Origin: Manduca sexta
Taxonomy: Eukaryota > Arthropoda > Insecta > Lepidoptera > Sphingidae
NCBI RefSeq assembly: GCF_014839805.1
Contig: NC_051142.1
Span: 4,464,001 to 4,528,000, forward strand
Length of the DNA stretch: 64,000 nucleotides
Reading direction: 5' to 3'
In this document: positions 10,941 to 25,164 of the stretch, in pieces
How the letters are laid out: each line of letters opens with the position of its first letter
How positions within the stretch are numbered: position 1 is the first letter of the stretch
Program-made: the position numbers and the translations under genes
Notes under the pieces: model-generated
Seen by the model: the letters and a program-made list of their open reading frames with translations, nothing else
What the model was told of the DNA's origin: nothing
Databases searched by the model: none

Positions 10941-13900
10941 TTCCTGCCGGCATCCCTTTTGGGATTTATGTAAAATCTACTGACTGCATTTATTCATACT
11001 AATACCTATACGTTGTATCGGAGTCCTTCTCTGAATGCTCCAACACTGGTCCCAATAACATAATTATTTGTAAACGTTGAGGTTTTAGTATTTCATTATT
11101 CCTTTTTTTTGCAAACCTAATCCCATACATTGCCAAACGATAAGTTGTAAATCCTCATTCCGAGACTTTTACTTTCGCGTTCAAAGTTTTTCACTTACAT
11201 TAACATGAATCCACAGACATATATCAGTGTTTCGGGGAAACTTTAAAACATATTTATAAGCGTGAAAGTATTGGGTAACAAGAAGACTTAAATTGTGTAT
11301 GACCTTTAGAAATAAAGTAACCCGATCATTTTATATAAATGTTATTTTTTATTTGGAACTAACAATCCGCCTCAGATTTCCATGGGTAGCACTAATTATC
11401 TATAGCCATATGACTTTTGGTGGTCCGATCGCGAGTATGGACCGCCACAGAATCATCCGCAGACAGTTAGGTAGGATTCGAAGATTACCAAAACAATTCG
11501 TTCACGCGTTTTAAAGTCCACAGGAAACATTATACACATTTATTTTTATATAAATAAACTATTTACATTGATTTAAAAATTCCAATTGCTTACTTCAATC
11601 TGCGAAACTTCAAATCGTCCTATATGTGTGATAGTTGATTGAAAAACATAAAATCACAACAGTATTTAAAATTGTTCCAATATGTCCCGTTCTCCGTTTA
11701 CTGCTATCGACTATGGTGAACTATTGTAACAACAAATTTTAATAAAACTTTTTTGTTCGCAGCTCGTCCGCGAGTGAATTGATCACCAGGCGAGGCGTTT
11801 TCTCCAGAAGACAATATGGTTCGGTGGAACAGGTAAAATATTTGATTTTTTAATGTAAACGGAATTTCGACCGCAGCTTTGTCCGCGTATAAGCGCATGG
11901 TTGAAATAATAATATCGACTACCTACAGCTGCATTTTGGATTGTGCTTCGATTTAATTTAACGTAATTTAGAAGTGGTAACAATAATAGGTTATTATTAT
12001 TGGTATATATTGGTTATTATTGTTGTATTTCAATATTAGCCAATCACAACGGCCCTACGTCTACGCACTGCGAAGACTGCCATGCCGTCAGCACTGAGAA
12101 ACAGACTTTATACTTATGTATGTACCTGAAAAGATTATATAAGAAGTTTCAATGAGTTGTACAAAATGCTACAGCCGGTTCTCGGTACCACATTGTAAAC
12201 TGTATGGTATCATATCTTGACTCTTGAGTACTCTTGCGACTAGGTCTCGTTAATTATGACGAGATCAGAAACGGATATCAGATACAAAACTATTCAAATA
12301 AACAAACTATCCGTTTTTAACCGACTTCAAAAAAGGAGAAGGTTGTCAATACGACTGTATTTCTTTTTTGTGTGTTTGTTAATAAAAACTATTTAACAAA
12401 AGATTTAACGGCCTCCAAAAACCACTAAAAACCAAAAAATAATTTCATATTACCTATATACTTTTGTGACCAATTTTGGAGTCGGTGCGTAATAAAAATC
12501 AAACATTTGTCATTTTTAAATTGCTAGTTAAGCTAGATAAATAAGTACATGAACAAATATACGAAAACAATGTTTGATTGTAGGTATATATAACAAATAA
12601 TTGTCCAGTCGTATAGACAAATAACACAGATATTATTATCCTCACACCAATATCAACTATTTGTTTGATCTCTTTGTTTAATATGACCCAATTCTTCGTT
12701 CGTCTCCAGTAATTTAAATGATAAATATTTTTAAAATAGCTATAAATAACACCCGTACCTACGTGATGTAATCACACAGCCAAAACCACAATACGCCATT
12801 GTGTTTGTTACTTTGAAAAATTGCGAACAAGGAAACAAATCTGACATCCTACCTAGTAAATTAATATCACAAATATTAATTCTCTTGCAGTGAAATATGT
12901 CTGCAATATTTTTATTGCATTTGTTTTTGCGAAAGAAATTCCAAGGAAATATTTCATAAGGACAGCGAGCGGAACGTGACGCTCGTTTAAAAATGCCGTC
13001 GCATGACGGAGTGCATCGCGATACTCGTTGATAGTTGATACAGTTGAATTACAAGAAAATTAAATTTATACCGAGGACGGAAACAAGTTTGTTTGGCACA
13101 ATACTACATATAAAATAGAATTGTAACATATTATTTACGTCAAGGGCTGTATAATATTGTTATCTTTGCCTCGGTAGATAAATTTAATAATGACGCCTAC
13201 CTATTTTTTCCTCTCTTACGGCAAATCCTCAAAGATAATGCTTTAAGCAGTCTATTTATAATTGTGTATAAGTATATATATTATTATGTTCCACAGTAAC
13301 GCCTACAGATCCGAATTTGATAAATGATGTGTCTATCGGTTATTTTGTTTTAACAATATCAACTAAGTATTCTGCCATGCAAGTTTTTCAGAAAATCTTT
13401 TAATAGCGCTTTTTTTAACCATCAATGTAAAGTTTAAAATTTGTAAGTAGCATAACAAATTTGAAACTTCACATCTCCTGTACACGTTTGTGTTCCTACC
13501 AACATTTATTATTTCTTAACAAAAATAAAATACAAGGAATTTACTTTACCCTACAAAAAAAAACTATTATACTTAACGTGTATATACTATTTAAAGTTTT
13601 TAAATTTGTTCACCTACTTTTGTGACTATAGACAAATGATAAAGACCTTTCTTATCAGTTAACCCACTTGGGTAACGTTTTTTCAATACAATATCCCTGA
13701 ACACTTTACCCCTAACATGTGTGGTGCTGCTATGTAGGTGCCAAAACGTAAACACAGAATATCACGTTCATCGATGTTTCAAATGATAATGGTGTAATAT
13801 TATAAAACAAACAAACATGCGTGGTGCTTGATGTGGTGATTGTATCTACAAATGTTGCTATTGACCACAAATATTTGTGTCGATTCTAGGTGTATTGTAA

Positions 13901-14654
13901 GCCCAAGTATTTAATCATTATTTTATCGTGATTTTTCGCCCGGTCATCGCCTGTCTTCATTTTCTGAAACCATTCTCTTACAGTATTCTTTAAAAAAATT
14001 AAAGTGAATGTATATATTTATAATAGAATGAAATTATATAGAATGTACATATTTTCGATTCCATATAACAATATATCTCTCATGGCCGTTCCTTGTATCT
14101 TGTTGCAATTCCTTATCATAATATGTTCAGCTATAAATATGAAACTCGTGCCGTGTGGTGCCGTCTGCCCTTGCCTGAACATGTCTATGATATTATTGTG
14201 AAATACTGGAGCATTCAGGAAAAACATTTTCAGAATACTAATCACAAAGTGGTAGATCTGGCGTATAAGAAAATCCTCTATGTAACATAGTCCGTGTTGG
14301 TAATTACTAAAAAAAATCGAAATATTCTTAAATATTCTCTATTTAAGTATTCAATGTAACGACGAATCGGAACAAAATATTGATTTGAAAAGAAGTTAGG
14401 TAATCTATAATATGTTCACATTTCATTTTTCCTTCTTTGAAGACTGTATAAAGTTTAGCGGCATGCTAATATACTACTATCTAAGGGTCTTATTTATGTG
14501 CTCAACTTCGCTGATTTATAAATTTTATTTTGCTGACAGAGTATTTTGATAGAGGGTTATCAAACGTATACGGACTACGTGCTAATAAAAAGGCTGTAAA
14601 ACATTTTCCTAGAAGAATAAAACTACCTGACTTGAGGCACATAATATTAATACA
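10941..14654. other. Non-coding with small repeat fragments
   Basis: Fragments seen: CTCGTCCGCG and CGCAGCTTTGTCCGCG pieces at about 11,755-11,890; TTAGCCAATCACAACGGCCC at about 12,034 (shared with 30,366); and CCGACTTCAAAAAAGGAGAA at about 12,321, a common lepidopteran repeat end. No exon recognised. Confidence 0.5.
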
Positions 14655-14659
14655 AACCC

Positions 14660-14745
14660 TGTATTATATAGTCCCACTGTTGGGCACGGGCTCCTCTACT
14701 ACTGAGAGGAATCAAGCCTTAGTCCGCCACGCAGAGTCACATACT
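14660..14745 (-). mobile_element. SINE fragment, family 3
   Basis: Reverse complement of the 3' part of the SINE at 17395-17660: CCACTGTTGGGCACGGGCTC, ACTACTGAGAGGAATCAAGC and CTTAGTCCGCCACG. The 114-residue ORF at 14530-14874 runs through it and is not taken as a gene. Confidence 0.7.
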
Positions 14746-16719
14746 ATTAAATCATATGTGATCACAATTTATCACAGATTACCTATTGAGTTGGTTAAAA
14801 ATAATGGATGTTTTGTAGTAATTTCCTTTCTATATATGATGTTTGTGCTAAGTCGCATCATTATATCAAAATAGCCATCTAGAACAATTAACACAAACAT
14901 TTTGGGACATTATTTACTTGCTTTAACTCGGGGCCCTTCTTGTAAGTCTTTACCCAGAATAAAAGCAATTAAAATAAAGTACATACGGTGCTACTTACAG
15001 ACATAATATTAGGTTTGAATGTAATTATAATCGGTCGTTTGTTCTAGAAATTTCCATTGAATTAAAAACTCACAAACATACGAGCTCTATCTCTTTACTA
15101 CATATCTATTCCTCTTTGTAGCAGGTTTAGGTCTTATGCCAATATACGATAGATGTAAACATCAAATTTCAATACTCGGTCATTTACTTTCATTACGAAG
15201 CTTCAATATCAATGAGCCTTTTGATGCTCAAATATCCTTTAACATTGCTTTTGCTGTGAAATTTGATATTGAACTTATAACAGGCATACCATATGTCACA
15301 CTTGAATGGATGAGTTAGGTCCTAAAGAGACGCTAATATTAGTACCTCGAGAGGTTTATTTGAAGTCACGTTTTTTGCTGAACAGAGACTGTTATGAATA
15401 TAACGTGTGCACATCATTTTAAATATTGTAGGATATTTAAGTTATTATAATTATTTCTAACTTTAATAATGGGAGAAGAGTGTATTGTGTCTATGAAACC
15501 AATTCTGAAAATTCTTTAACGAACAAAAATTTACATTGTTCGTTACTAGTAAATTATTCAGTTTTTTTTTATTTGATTTCTTAAGTAGATCATGCAAGTA
15601 TAGCAGTGACCCAAACTAGACTTATCCTCGTATATCTTGTTAATTCAAGACTAAAACGTCAAACTCTCTGGCGTGTATAAACGAAAACTCCAATAAAAAA
15701 TAGATTGCGATGTAAATGATGATGAATGTGGATGAGATGGCTGAAAAGTTGCATCAATTGCTGAGCACTCCGCCATTGTTGCTACAACAACGGTTCTTTG
15801 TCTTCGCTAGAAATTTACGGACTACGTAAACGTAAAATTGGGTAATACTTTTTGCATGAATAAACCATTTCTCTAGGATATATAACGCTATTTAGAATAT
15901 AAGACTGATGCATTTAAAATTATACCACTAGTGTAGATATGTATTATTTTATAAATGTTTTGAAACTGAATAAAGAAATTAATAACATAATGCTTAATTA
16001 AGAATATTAAACAGAATTTCAGTCTATAATTATCCTCGCTTCACTAAAACTTGTCTTAAATACTTTACTATGCTCAACCAAAAGTTTAGTAAAAATTACA
16101 AAATCGAAACATTTTATTTATCCTAAAGTATTGTAAATATGCCTTAAATTAACATTGTATACCTATACGGAAGAAAATAAGACCCCTAATGTGACTCAGC
16201 TCCATCAAGAATTCCTTGAGGTTTTCGCAAGAATGCACGAAAATCTTGTTAGTAATGTTATTCCGATTTCACCGACCTCTGCTGTATGTGACCTCTCTTT
16301 ATTCGAATTATCTAGACCAGCAAACAGATAAGAAATTGACTTCTCCATAATAAAATAGAACATAGCTATTCTCCGTATTTTTTATTTATTCCTAAAGTTC
16401 CTTTGACAATAGAGCAGCAAAATTATCTTATTATATAATTTAATTAAACGTTATCTCTCGCGTTAATAATATTCCATATCTGTGGCAGGTAATATTAAAT
16501 TAAAGCGTAGTGATCATTTGTTTACCTTTTGATTTCGTAACTAGGCAACCTAATTTCATATTTTTATTAAAGTACTCTACTAAAATATCAAATTTAATAT
16601 AACATTTAACGTCATGTTAATATCAAGAGAGATAGATATTTAAGTCAATTATTTTCCACGGGAGCAAATTCCAAGAGTGACATAAATAAATAGAAATGTG
16701 TTAATCCTGAACATGATCT
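14746..16719. other. Non-coding, nothing recognised
   Basis: AT-rich, with no exon-like frames or assignable repeats. Confidence 0.5.
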
Positions 16720-16905
16720 ACGTTGCTTTACGGTCTCGGGTTCGATCCCGTATAAGTGCTATTAGATTTTTCTACTCAGTATCAGCCCGAAGTCTGAATT
16801 AAACTCGAAATAGCAACAGGCGCGCTCCATATCGCATCCTGGGACGGACAGTGGGTGCACCACGTGCGCCCCTGCCTATCCCTTCAGAGATAAAAAGTGT
16901 GTGTA
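16720..16905 (+). mobile_element. tRNA-derived SINE, family 1 (degraded)
   Basis: B-box-like GGGTTCGATCCCG at about 16739, then ACTCAGTATCAGCCCGAAGT and GCATCCTGGGACGGACAGTG, ending in CCTATCCCTTCAGAGATAAA. Same family as 6530 and 19205. Confidence 0.75.
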
Positions 16906-17394
16906 GATTTATTATTATTATTATATATTTATTTCCAACCTGGTGTATCAACTTAGACATAAAAATCAAATATCTGTTTCTATTTATATACAAACAATAG
17001 TCTTGCAATAAAAGTCTAAAACAGAGTGGGATGAAAACAAATCTGCGAATAAATCTTTTACAACTAGAAAAAGTTCGCAAGCAAGGCACGTATCGAACAC
17101 AAATGGGGGCTGAGCATCCAGACTAGTGCCACAAGAAATACCTTCGAATATTTCGAATCGTTTCAAATGTAGAAACTCGTAAAAAAGCAACGTAGCGCAC
17201 ATGTGTGCCTAGATTACGCATTAATACCTATTTTAGTACTACGTTAAATAATATGTTTATGATAAATCAACATTTGGTAAACCAAATATGATTATACAAC
17301 GAATTGAAAAGGTTATATAGCTTATTTGATAACACTCAACTAACACAATGAAAGTTAAACCAATTTCAAACTAAATGCTTAAAATAATTAATAA

Positions 17395-17665
17395 CCTCGA
17401 TAGTCTAGTTGGGAATGAGTCGGACTCCCGCAAACCCAAGGGCCCGCAGCACTGAATTTTCTAAAATTAAGTGAATATTCTTTGTGAATACTTTAACGGT
17501 GTAGAAAAACATCGTGAGAATACCTGAGAAGTTCTCCTTAATAGTTTCAAAGGAATGTGAAGTCTGCTAACCCGCACGATGCCCAGCTTGGTGAACTAAG
17601 ACCTAATCCCTCTCAATAGTAAAGAAGGCCCGTGCGCAGCTGTGAAACAGAATACATGGCGAATA
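17395..17665 (+). mobile_element. SINE, family 3
   Basis: GAATGAGTCGGACTCCCGCA, GGGCCCGCAGCACTGAATTT, ACATCGTGAGAATACCTGAG and ACCTAATCCCTCTCAATAGT occur in the order I know from a widespread lepidopteran SINE. It ends in a CCCGTGCGCAGCTGTGAAAC tail. Related pieces: 14660-14745 and 58925-59060. Confidence 0.8.
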
Positions 17666-19204
17666 TTATAAATACTTGAAACCATGCGGTATTATTTATA
17701 TTCCCAGTAAACAGATATTTTATCTTTAACCAAATGTATTAAAAATACATCTTACAATTAGTAGTAAGGTTTGCAGATATCCCGTACTTAGTAGTACACC
17801 TTGCCCTTTTTATGCAATAGAGGAATGGATATGCATCAAAATAAACAAGAGTGTCGATTTTGATTAACGTTCGTGTTGTTTAATACTGGTCACTGGAGGG
17901 ACCAGCGAGGCGTGACCGATTGCCACAATAGCACCCGACCTATTGTTAGGTCACGAGTATTGTGATGATGTCATATTGATTGATTCGTTCTACCAGAGGA
18001 GAGCCAATTAGTGCGTTCAAGTGGAATTTGGATTCAAGATCGTCAGTTTGATTGTTCAATTGTTAATTAGTAGTGTTACGTAAACCTGGCGATTGCCTTG
18101 GCCAATGATTTGTCAGCTTCTGTTTAAACTGAGACGTTGAGCTAAAATTCTTTTATCTTCGCACTAATTACAATCGAACATCAGCGTATAACGTTATAGA
18201 CCTTTATTATTTTTCTCATTTAACAGCTAGAATCTTAAACATTAAAAGTTTTAAGGTACTGTAATGGTAAAAAAAAATATACTTAACTAGCTTTTGCTCC
18301 AAATAATAATTCCGATACAAATATTAATCATGTGATATTCTAGGAAAAGAATTTCCATTAAATATTATTCAGCATCCCGGTATCAAATAGATAAAATATA
18401 AAATACTGAATAAAATACACGAATTCTTTTGAGTTTAAAAATATTATTTAATTTTCAAATAGAGAGCTTTCCACGAAATCCACCTCAGCATGATACATTT
18501 AAAAAATACCACTACATTTCATACGACAAGAGTTACACGACTCGAATTACTTAAATGAAAAGCATATTTTTGTGGAATTTCTCGTCATATAAATGATAAA
18601 TGAAGTACCTACAAAAAAGATGGATGTGTAGTTTCATTTTTTCACAGGAATATCAATGCATAATAAAAATAATTATAATCAGATAAACGTAGCCACAAAA
18701 TACGTAATTTCTAAACAGCAACTTTATTGACTAAATATATAAAATTCATACGAATTATTCAATATCAAACTAAATTTTATCGAAATAACTTTGAATTATG
18801 CGTCTCGTAAAAAAATTGTTACCGGTTTCATCATTTAAATCTTATCTCCGTTTCTAAGATTACTTAAAATAAATAGATTCAGCAAATCTGTTCGCCTTGT
18901 TTCACACCGTGACAGAGCTGACGGCATCGAAGTCGTTCAATTAATATCAAGCAATGTATTTACTTACGACAACTTCACTAGAAAACTTTAGTTTAATCGT
19001 ATCTCCGGCAAGTTTTATTTGCCTTCTATACCTTTTGTATTGAATATCTTTTGACCTGAAGGGAACGATTTAATTAAGAAGTATAACGTTTTTACCTTTT
19101 AATTTTGAAAAGAGTTTCTTTTCAATTATTTGTTCTTGAGAAGGTTTTTAAAACCAACCTAGATAATAATATAAATACATGTATGGCCGTTTAATCTGAA
19201 GCTT
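17666..19204. other. Non-coding, nothing recognised
   Basis: A less AT-rich block at about 17,885-18,150 (GGTCACGAGTATTGTGATGA) may be unique sequence under constraint, but it shows no reading frame or named motif. Confidence 0.4.
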
Positions 19205-19442
19205 AAACGTCTACGGTACGACAGCGCTCTGAGGTCCTGGGTTCGAATCCTGGGTCGGGCAAAGTGATATTTGGGTATTTCTGCTCTGTATCAGCCCGTA
19301 ATCTGGAATTTGTTCCCGATATGGCGATAGGCTCGCCCCCTATCACATCATGGGACGGAACACACTCGGCGAAAAGTGGGTGCCTTGGTTGCGCCTCTGC
19401 ATACCCTTTCGGGAATAAATGCGTGATCTTGTAAATGTCTGT
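19205..19442 (+). mobile_element. tRNA-derived SINE, family 1 (best copy)
   Basis: Intact B box GGGTTCGAATCCTGG near 19239 preceded by a tRNA-like head (GTACGACAGCGCTCTGAGGT). The body reads TCAGCCCGTAATCTGGAATT, GATAGGCTCGCCCCCTATCA, GGGACGGAACACACTCGGCG and CCCTTTCGGGAATAAATGCG. The 80-residue minus-strand ORF here is SINE sequence. Confidence 0.85.
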
Positions 19443-19849
19443 CAATTTGTTTAACTTCTAAGCGTAGTAAAAATATGGCTAATAATATATTTAGCTATCT
19501 ATAAAAAGCACACGGAACTATATTCACGTACCACATTACGTTACCCGTTGTGATAACGTTTTTATAAATTTCATTAACTGCCGTTGATCCGAAGTATATT
19601 TGACCTCAAAGAGCAATAATCTCTGACTGCAAAGGATCATCAGGCCAATAAGTGTAGCTAATCCCACAGCTTTATTAACCGGGTTTTACGTTACTAAGCC
19701 CCACCTGAACGCCATTGTTCAAGGTAATAAAGCGAAACTCAGAGGATTCTTTTGCTGAAAATATTTAATTTAAAGGTACGTACCCGTTACCTAAATGTAT
19801 GAAGGTACGATGTTATTAAAAAGTGCGCTATTTACCTCACTGGTACACC

Positions 19850-20235
19850 TTTTTAGGTTTCCGTACTTCAAAAGGAACCCGTATAGAATCACTTTGTTTC
19901 CAGTCTGTCTGCCTTTCTGTTTGACAAAATTATTTTTCTAGGGAACGTGTAGAGGTATCAAGTTGATATTTACATACTCTGGTTTACGGACTCTTATTGC
20001 TGTGAAAAATCAAACTTGTAAGTCACACGATTAAAACATATGACCGTTTATATCGCATATTTTGCGATTTCACAAAGAAATAAAAACCTATAGAATACTT
20101 CTTAATGACCTAGAATTATAAAATTTGGTAAGAAGATATATTTTACAGCACATGTAAAAGTAAAAACTGAACATCGTAAATATGTATTTGATGTTATACT
20201 TAATCCTGTAATTTCTAATTTTGTAACCTATTTGA
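19850..20235 (+). repeat. Dispersed lepidopteran repeat, partial copy
   Basis: TTTCCGTACTTCAAAAGGAA, CTTTGTTTCCAGTCTGTCTG, GAGGTATCAAGTTGATATTT and the later CTAGAATTATAAAATTTGG follow the order of the fuller copy at 26520-27025. It lacks the 3' part. Confidence 0.75.
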
Positions 20236-23200
20236 CGACTTATAAAATTATTTCGTTTTCCTCTTATTTGTTACCGTGTTTGTTCCGGGTTTGCCCGCGA
20301 AGCGAGGCGTTGTAACATGGCAATAAAAAGAAAACACACAAAGAATAACATAATATAAATAATGAAAATGACAGAGCGCCGATACTTAAAGAGAAGAAAG
20401 TGCTTTCTTCTATCATAGTTTATATTTTTTACTACCAACACTGGCAGCCTACGAATAAAACACGTCTCATTAATATCTATAAAATACTGAGAAATAGATA
20501 AACGTTTCATATTTTATTCCTTTAGTTACCTTTAAATTTATGTTTTGCACAGACAGAAAACCGTAGCTTTATTTACTCAAACATTATTTCACAGTCCACT
20601 CAATCCCATTTCGGCTTTCGTGTCCATGACGAATGAGGCTTTAAGAGCGTGTTTTTGCCCCAAAATGAGGTCTAAGAAATGCGCGATACATTTATCAGTT
20701 TTCATTTTGCGGAAAGGCCTCCGCTTTTGGCTTCAACCCGTATTCATTGACCTTTACAAAATTTAGCCGGCAAACATACAGAAGGTTAATCTTTTCGGTA
20801 AATTATACTTGTAGCTATAACTGAAATGAAGCGGTATAGTATTTGATTTGTTGCTAAATGCTTTTGAAAAAAAATATGGTAATTATTTCAGTATATTTAA
20901 AAATATTATTAGCGTCGATGGAGACCTAACTTACGCTTTCCTAATGTTGTAATGCGGTCGCGACGACAGGCAAAAGTTAGTACTAAGTCTATAAATAGTA
21001 AATACCGACTCTTTATTACATATAATGAAATTGTAACAGCCCGAAATCTGCACCTTATAGATATTGAAGAATAACTAATATGGGAAGTCTTTATAAGAGC
21101 AAATACCGTGACCCTTTAGAAGGTCGCCCTCAACATGGCCGCTTAAGGGCTCGCAGTGCCTAAAGCACTCACCCGCAAGAGCGGTGTCTGTCTAAAAAAC
21201 GGATGACATGTCAAAAACAAAAGAGGGCAAACAACAGTTTTTAGGTTTTTTTTCTGTCTTTGTGCTAGAAACTCATCGTGCAAAAAGTAATTCATAGAAT
21301 TGAACCCAGTTTCACCGATGTATGTGTTTTCTCCCGGAAAAATATGAAACAAGACTTCTCGGAAAAAAATATCACGCAGGCAGAACCGCGAGCAAAAGCT
21401 AGTTATATATTTTTTCCGGAATATTTATAATTTCAGGAAAATGTTAATAATAAATAATATGATCATTTATATTTGCAATCTCAATTTATGGTCTTTTTTG
21501 TGGCAACATTTTCTTTTACCTATCAATGACATTACTGAGATAAGGGTTTTATCACCGTGAATTTCTTTAATAACAGCCCATATTATACTTCAATTGTTGC
21601 TTCTAATAAATTATTTTAGAGCTACCACAGTTTCTGGCAAGATAATAAATATAGTAGTTAACCCCAAGTTGTCGTTACATGAAGTCTTTATGAACACAAT
21701 GATGGAGTTCATTTTATTACACACATATTGTCTAAATTGGTCATTATTACTAAACCACGTTCACACTCCGCCACTTCAGGTTATATTATCACCCAAATAC
21801 CATCGGGACGGTTCGGTATAGATTAATACGTTTATTTTTATTAGCTATACATCTAAATTATTTCATAAAAAGTTGACAAATACAAACTACAATTTATTAC
21901 TACTTTAAATAAATAACTATGTTGACTACGGTTTAAAAAAAACTAAAAATCGCACGCGCACGTCCATTAACTACTATAAAATCGTAATGTCGTAATTCTT
22001 GGTCAATACCTAATAAAAAATCTATGTTATTCACATGATGAGATTCCACTATTAAAATCGACCTTGTCAATGTCTAGACTGGATATATTCTGTAAAACAT
22101 ACAGTTCAAATACATAAACACACAAAAATATTAAAATTTCAAATATGTTCCAGCTTGTCGGAATGTACCTAATGTTTATTGAAATATTTTGAAACAGTGT
22201 TGGAATTCATAAAGTTGTAAAATAGAATATTGCATTGTATGACTTATGAAATTCTACTAATGTTATTATTTGGTTATTTATTAGCAATATTAGGGCATTA
22301 TGTAAAAATATTTTATTAGTCGAACACGTGGCGGTGAATAATAATCAAACGGCACAATAACATAAAGTAGATTTTAATTGGTAATATCGCGTCCATTGAA
22401 AACATTTTGTACAAAAAACATATTATAAACCACATATTTAATATCAGTTGTTTAGCGTTCCATTGTTCACCATAACATAATCAGAAGGAAAACGAAATTT
22501 AAGAATAAAAAGCTAAAACGTAAATTCGACTCAAGACTTACCTCAATTTGGAACACCTTTGAGAAAAAATATTGCTCACTTCTCTGAATTTGTATTTACC
22601 GTTTTTGTGAAATTAATTTGTGAACTTTCCATCGTGAATTCAATTTATTATTATGTCGGTTGCCTGCTCCACTTCAAGTTTCTATTGACATTTTCCAAAA
22701 GGCGGTGAAAGTTCAAATCGGGTGCTTCGCACGTAAGGGTTTTTGTGACATTATATACAATAACGCGTAGTCACCTTAATTCATAACAATAGGGCGTAAC
22801 GTGTGCACGATGATCGCTGGACAGGCAAGGGTGTTCCACATCACACCTTATAACGAACCAACATGACTCAACAGTATCATGTGACCATTATTATTTAGGC
22901 CTCGCCGTCCCTATTTTCCCACTAGAAAGCAGCGGAGCATGAATGTTCACAAATAATAGGCAGCTTGCACATTGTCCTATATCTAGTACCGATATAGATC
23001 GTTCATTACACTGCGCTTTCCCTGTTAATTAATGGACATGCTGTTCGAAGAGACGAGACTAAATGATACGAAGTAAACACTTACCGTAACTTCGTACACT
23101 TAGAGAAAATACTAAATGTTCTTTGTAATTCCTACTATCTCATTCAGATTTGATTTACGGTAAAAAAACTAGGCATAAAACTAAACTATGATATAAATAT

Positions 23201-24054
23201 GAATAATAAATCAAAAGTAAAGGAAGTAGGAAAAGTTTCAAGTATTTTTTCATGGACCTGTAGCTTTTTCATAGTTAATTTATTATTATTTTGTGAGTCT
23301 ATACAATAATATATTAAGATGCGGTATAGTCCAGGAAATCCATAATAAATCATAAGTAAAATATTTCAATGCTCAGTGCAATAAATAAAATAATGTGGTG
23401 TAATTAATTATTGTCGGAACAGTAATTAATCGCCCGCTCATGTGTAATTTAAAATCATCGGAAAAACAGAACAGTAGGCTCGTGCAGTACAAATGAAAGT
23501 GCGTGTTGCTCGTTGCGTAATATATCGTTTATTACACGTACCGTAGACATAGCGACTACTGGCAGCACGCAATAGACAATGTAATACATTACGTAACATA
23601 ATGAACTTGTCATCTGTTAGCGGCACATCATTACCGTAGAAACATTACAGCTGAAATTTCCACATTGCATCCCACTACTACACAATATTATATTTATTAT
23701 TACTAAACAATGGGCTGGTTAGATAGATTGGGTTCAATCCTTGATTTTCCGCTATGATAGATGAATTTACGGCATTATTAAATCCGATATGAATTCTCCT
23801 AGTTACAATTTTGACAAACTATGTAGCATGATTTTTACTTTGAGTTAGTATCGAGGTACGGAATAAATACCTTTTTAAATATATCTAAATAGCTATACCA
23901 TATTCGGTAAATATCAACTAATTAAAACTTTTCAATAGTTAGCCTGTGATCGAAGTTGTGAAAAAAACTTAACTTTATGTCATTCATTTTAGTGTTCCAA
24001 GTTAGAGCTAGTTTGAAGGAGACTTTTTATGACTTAACTCTCATTTAGATTATT
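20236..24054. other. Non-coding; one minus-strand repeat scrap
   Basis: GAACCGCGAGCAAAAGCTAG at about 21,386 is a minus-strand piece of the GCTTTTGCTCGCGGC family. Blocks at 21,120-21,220 and 22,640-23,060 are less AT-rich but show no coding frame. No gene recognised. Confidence 0.5.
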
Positions 24055-24215
24055 GGCGAATACTTCGCCGAATAACTTGGCGAATAATTCGTGCACGAAT
24101 ATAGATATGAATTATAATTAACGAATATACTCGAATATGCAACAGCATATTTATATTTAATTTAAACATAAATACTCATGTTCGTGACTCTTTGACTGTA
24201 CTCGGCGAGTACCTA
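24055..24215. repeat. ATTCG/CGAAT-rich repeat patch
   Basis: Repeated GCGAATA and CGAATA motifs in both orientations (GGCGAATACTTCGCCGAATA, GAATATACTCGAATATG). Same motif family as 25165-25690. Confidence 0.6.
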
Positions 24216-24429
24216 AATCAGGGGTTATAAATTTCGAAGAGCATTCACCGATGGGTTCTCGATGCAACGCACTATGCAGAAACGATTTGGCCTAGTTATT
24301 GTCGCCCGCCTAGCGTCTATACTCTTTATGGATATGGTATCAAATATGGATCGTTATTTTTCTAAGCGTCTGGAAATCGTCAATAAACGCCTATATACCA
24401 CAATTGATTGATTTATTTCTTCCTAACCG

Positions 24430-24790
24430 AACTTTGTCCACGGCGGCCAATCTCAACGGAGGTCACTCAAGTACGCAGGAGATATTCTAGTACACAAGTG
24501 TGTGCGCAATAAACAGGTGCACTCTCGGTTTCTTCACTCTCATAGTTCATTAAGACGGCAACCCGATAAAACCGGAGACATCAGGCGCAGGACCGACGGC
24601 TTTACGTGCTTTCCGAGGCACGACGGTAACACACCGTCACCTTCCCGACTTCGAACTACGACTGAGTAATTTTTAAGATGGAAAAACCGAGTGTCAATTA
24701 TTTGACCCGAGATTCGAACCTAGGACCTCAGCGCGGATTCGTTCTCCTACCGTACACAATTAAAATTACGCCACCACGACAGTCCACCCA
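24430..24790 (-). mobile_element. tRNA-derived SINE, family 2 (complete-looking)
   Basis: Read on the minus strand: head GTCGTGGTGGCGTAATTTTA, AGAACGAATCCGCGCTGAGG and B box AGGTTCGAATCTCGG, then the body shared with 10535-10940 and the end GAGATTGGCCGCCGTGGAC. It keeps the A-box region that the other copy has lost. Confidence 0.8.
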
Positions 24791-25164
24791 TACACAACTA
24801 CTACGAATACTATAAAAATCTTACCTGACCTTATTGCTAACGTGTAATTGTTTACTGTACTGCGAGCTAGTACGGACAAAGTAAGCTAGTTATTCCGTTC
24901 TTCAGATAGCGGTTCCCTTTATTACCCACGTTTATAGCAAGTTATGGCTTCGCACGCTTATAACACGGGGTCAAAGCAGCGTTAACGTACCCCCGATATT
25001 GTATTATCTGAAATGATGTAATTAAAAAAATATTTTTAGAGATTTGATTGTTTTTTTTTATATAAGTATATCATCAATTCAAGTCAATTGCTCGCGTTGC
25101 TTTAGTACTTACATCTAACACATCTATAAAACCTTTGTGCCTTAGGAACTGTGCTTTATTAGAC

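Noticed and set aside
10464..10953. ORFs of 111 and 115 codons on opposite strands
   Set aside because: Both lie in a tRNA-derived SINE (B box GGGTTCGAATCCC); the same sequence recurs inverted at 24430-24790.
14530..14874. 114-codon plus-strand ORF
   Set aside because: Its middle is the reverse complement of a family-3 SINE tail; no family features outside it.
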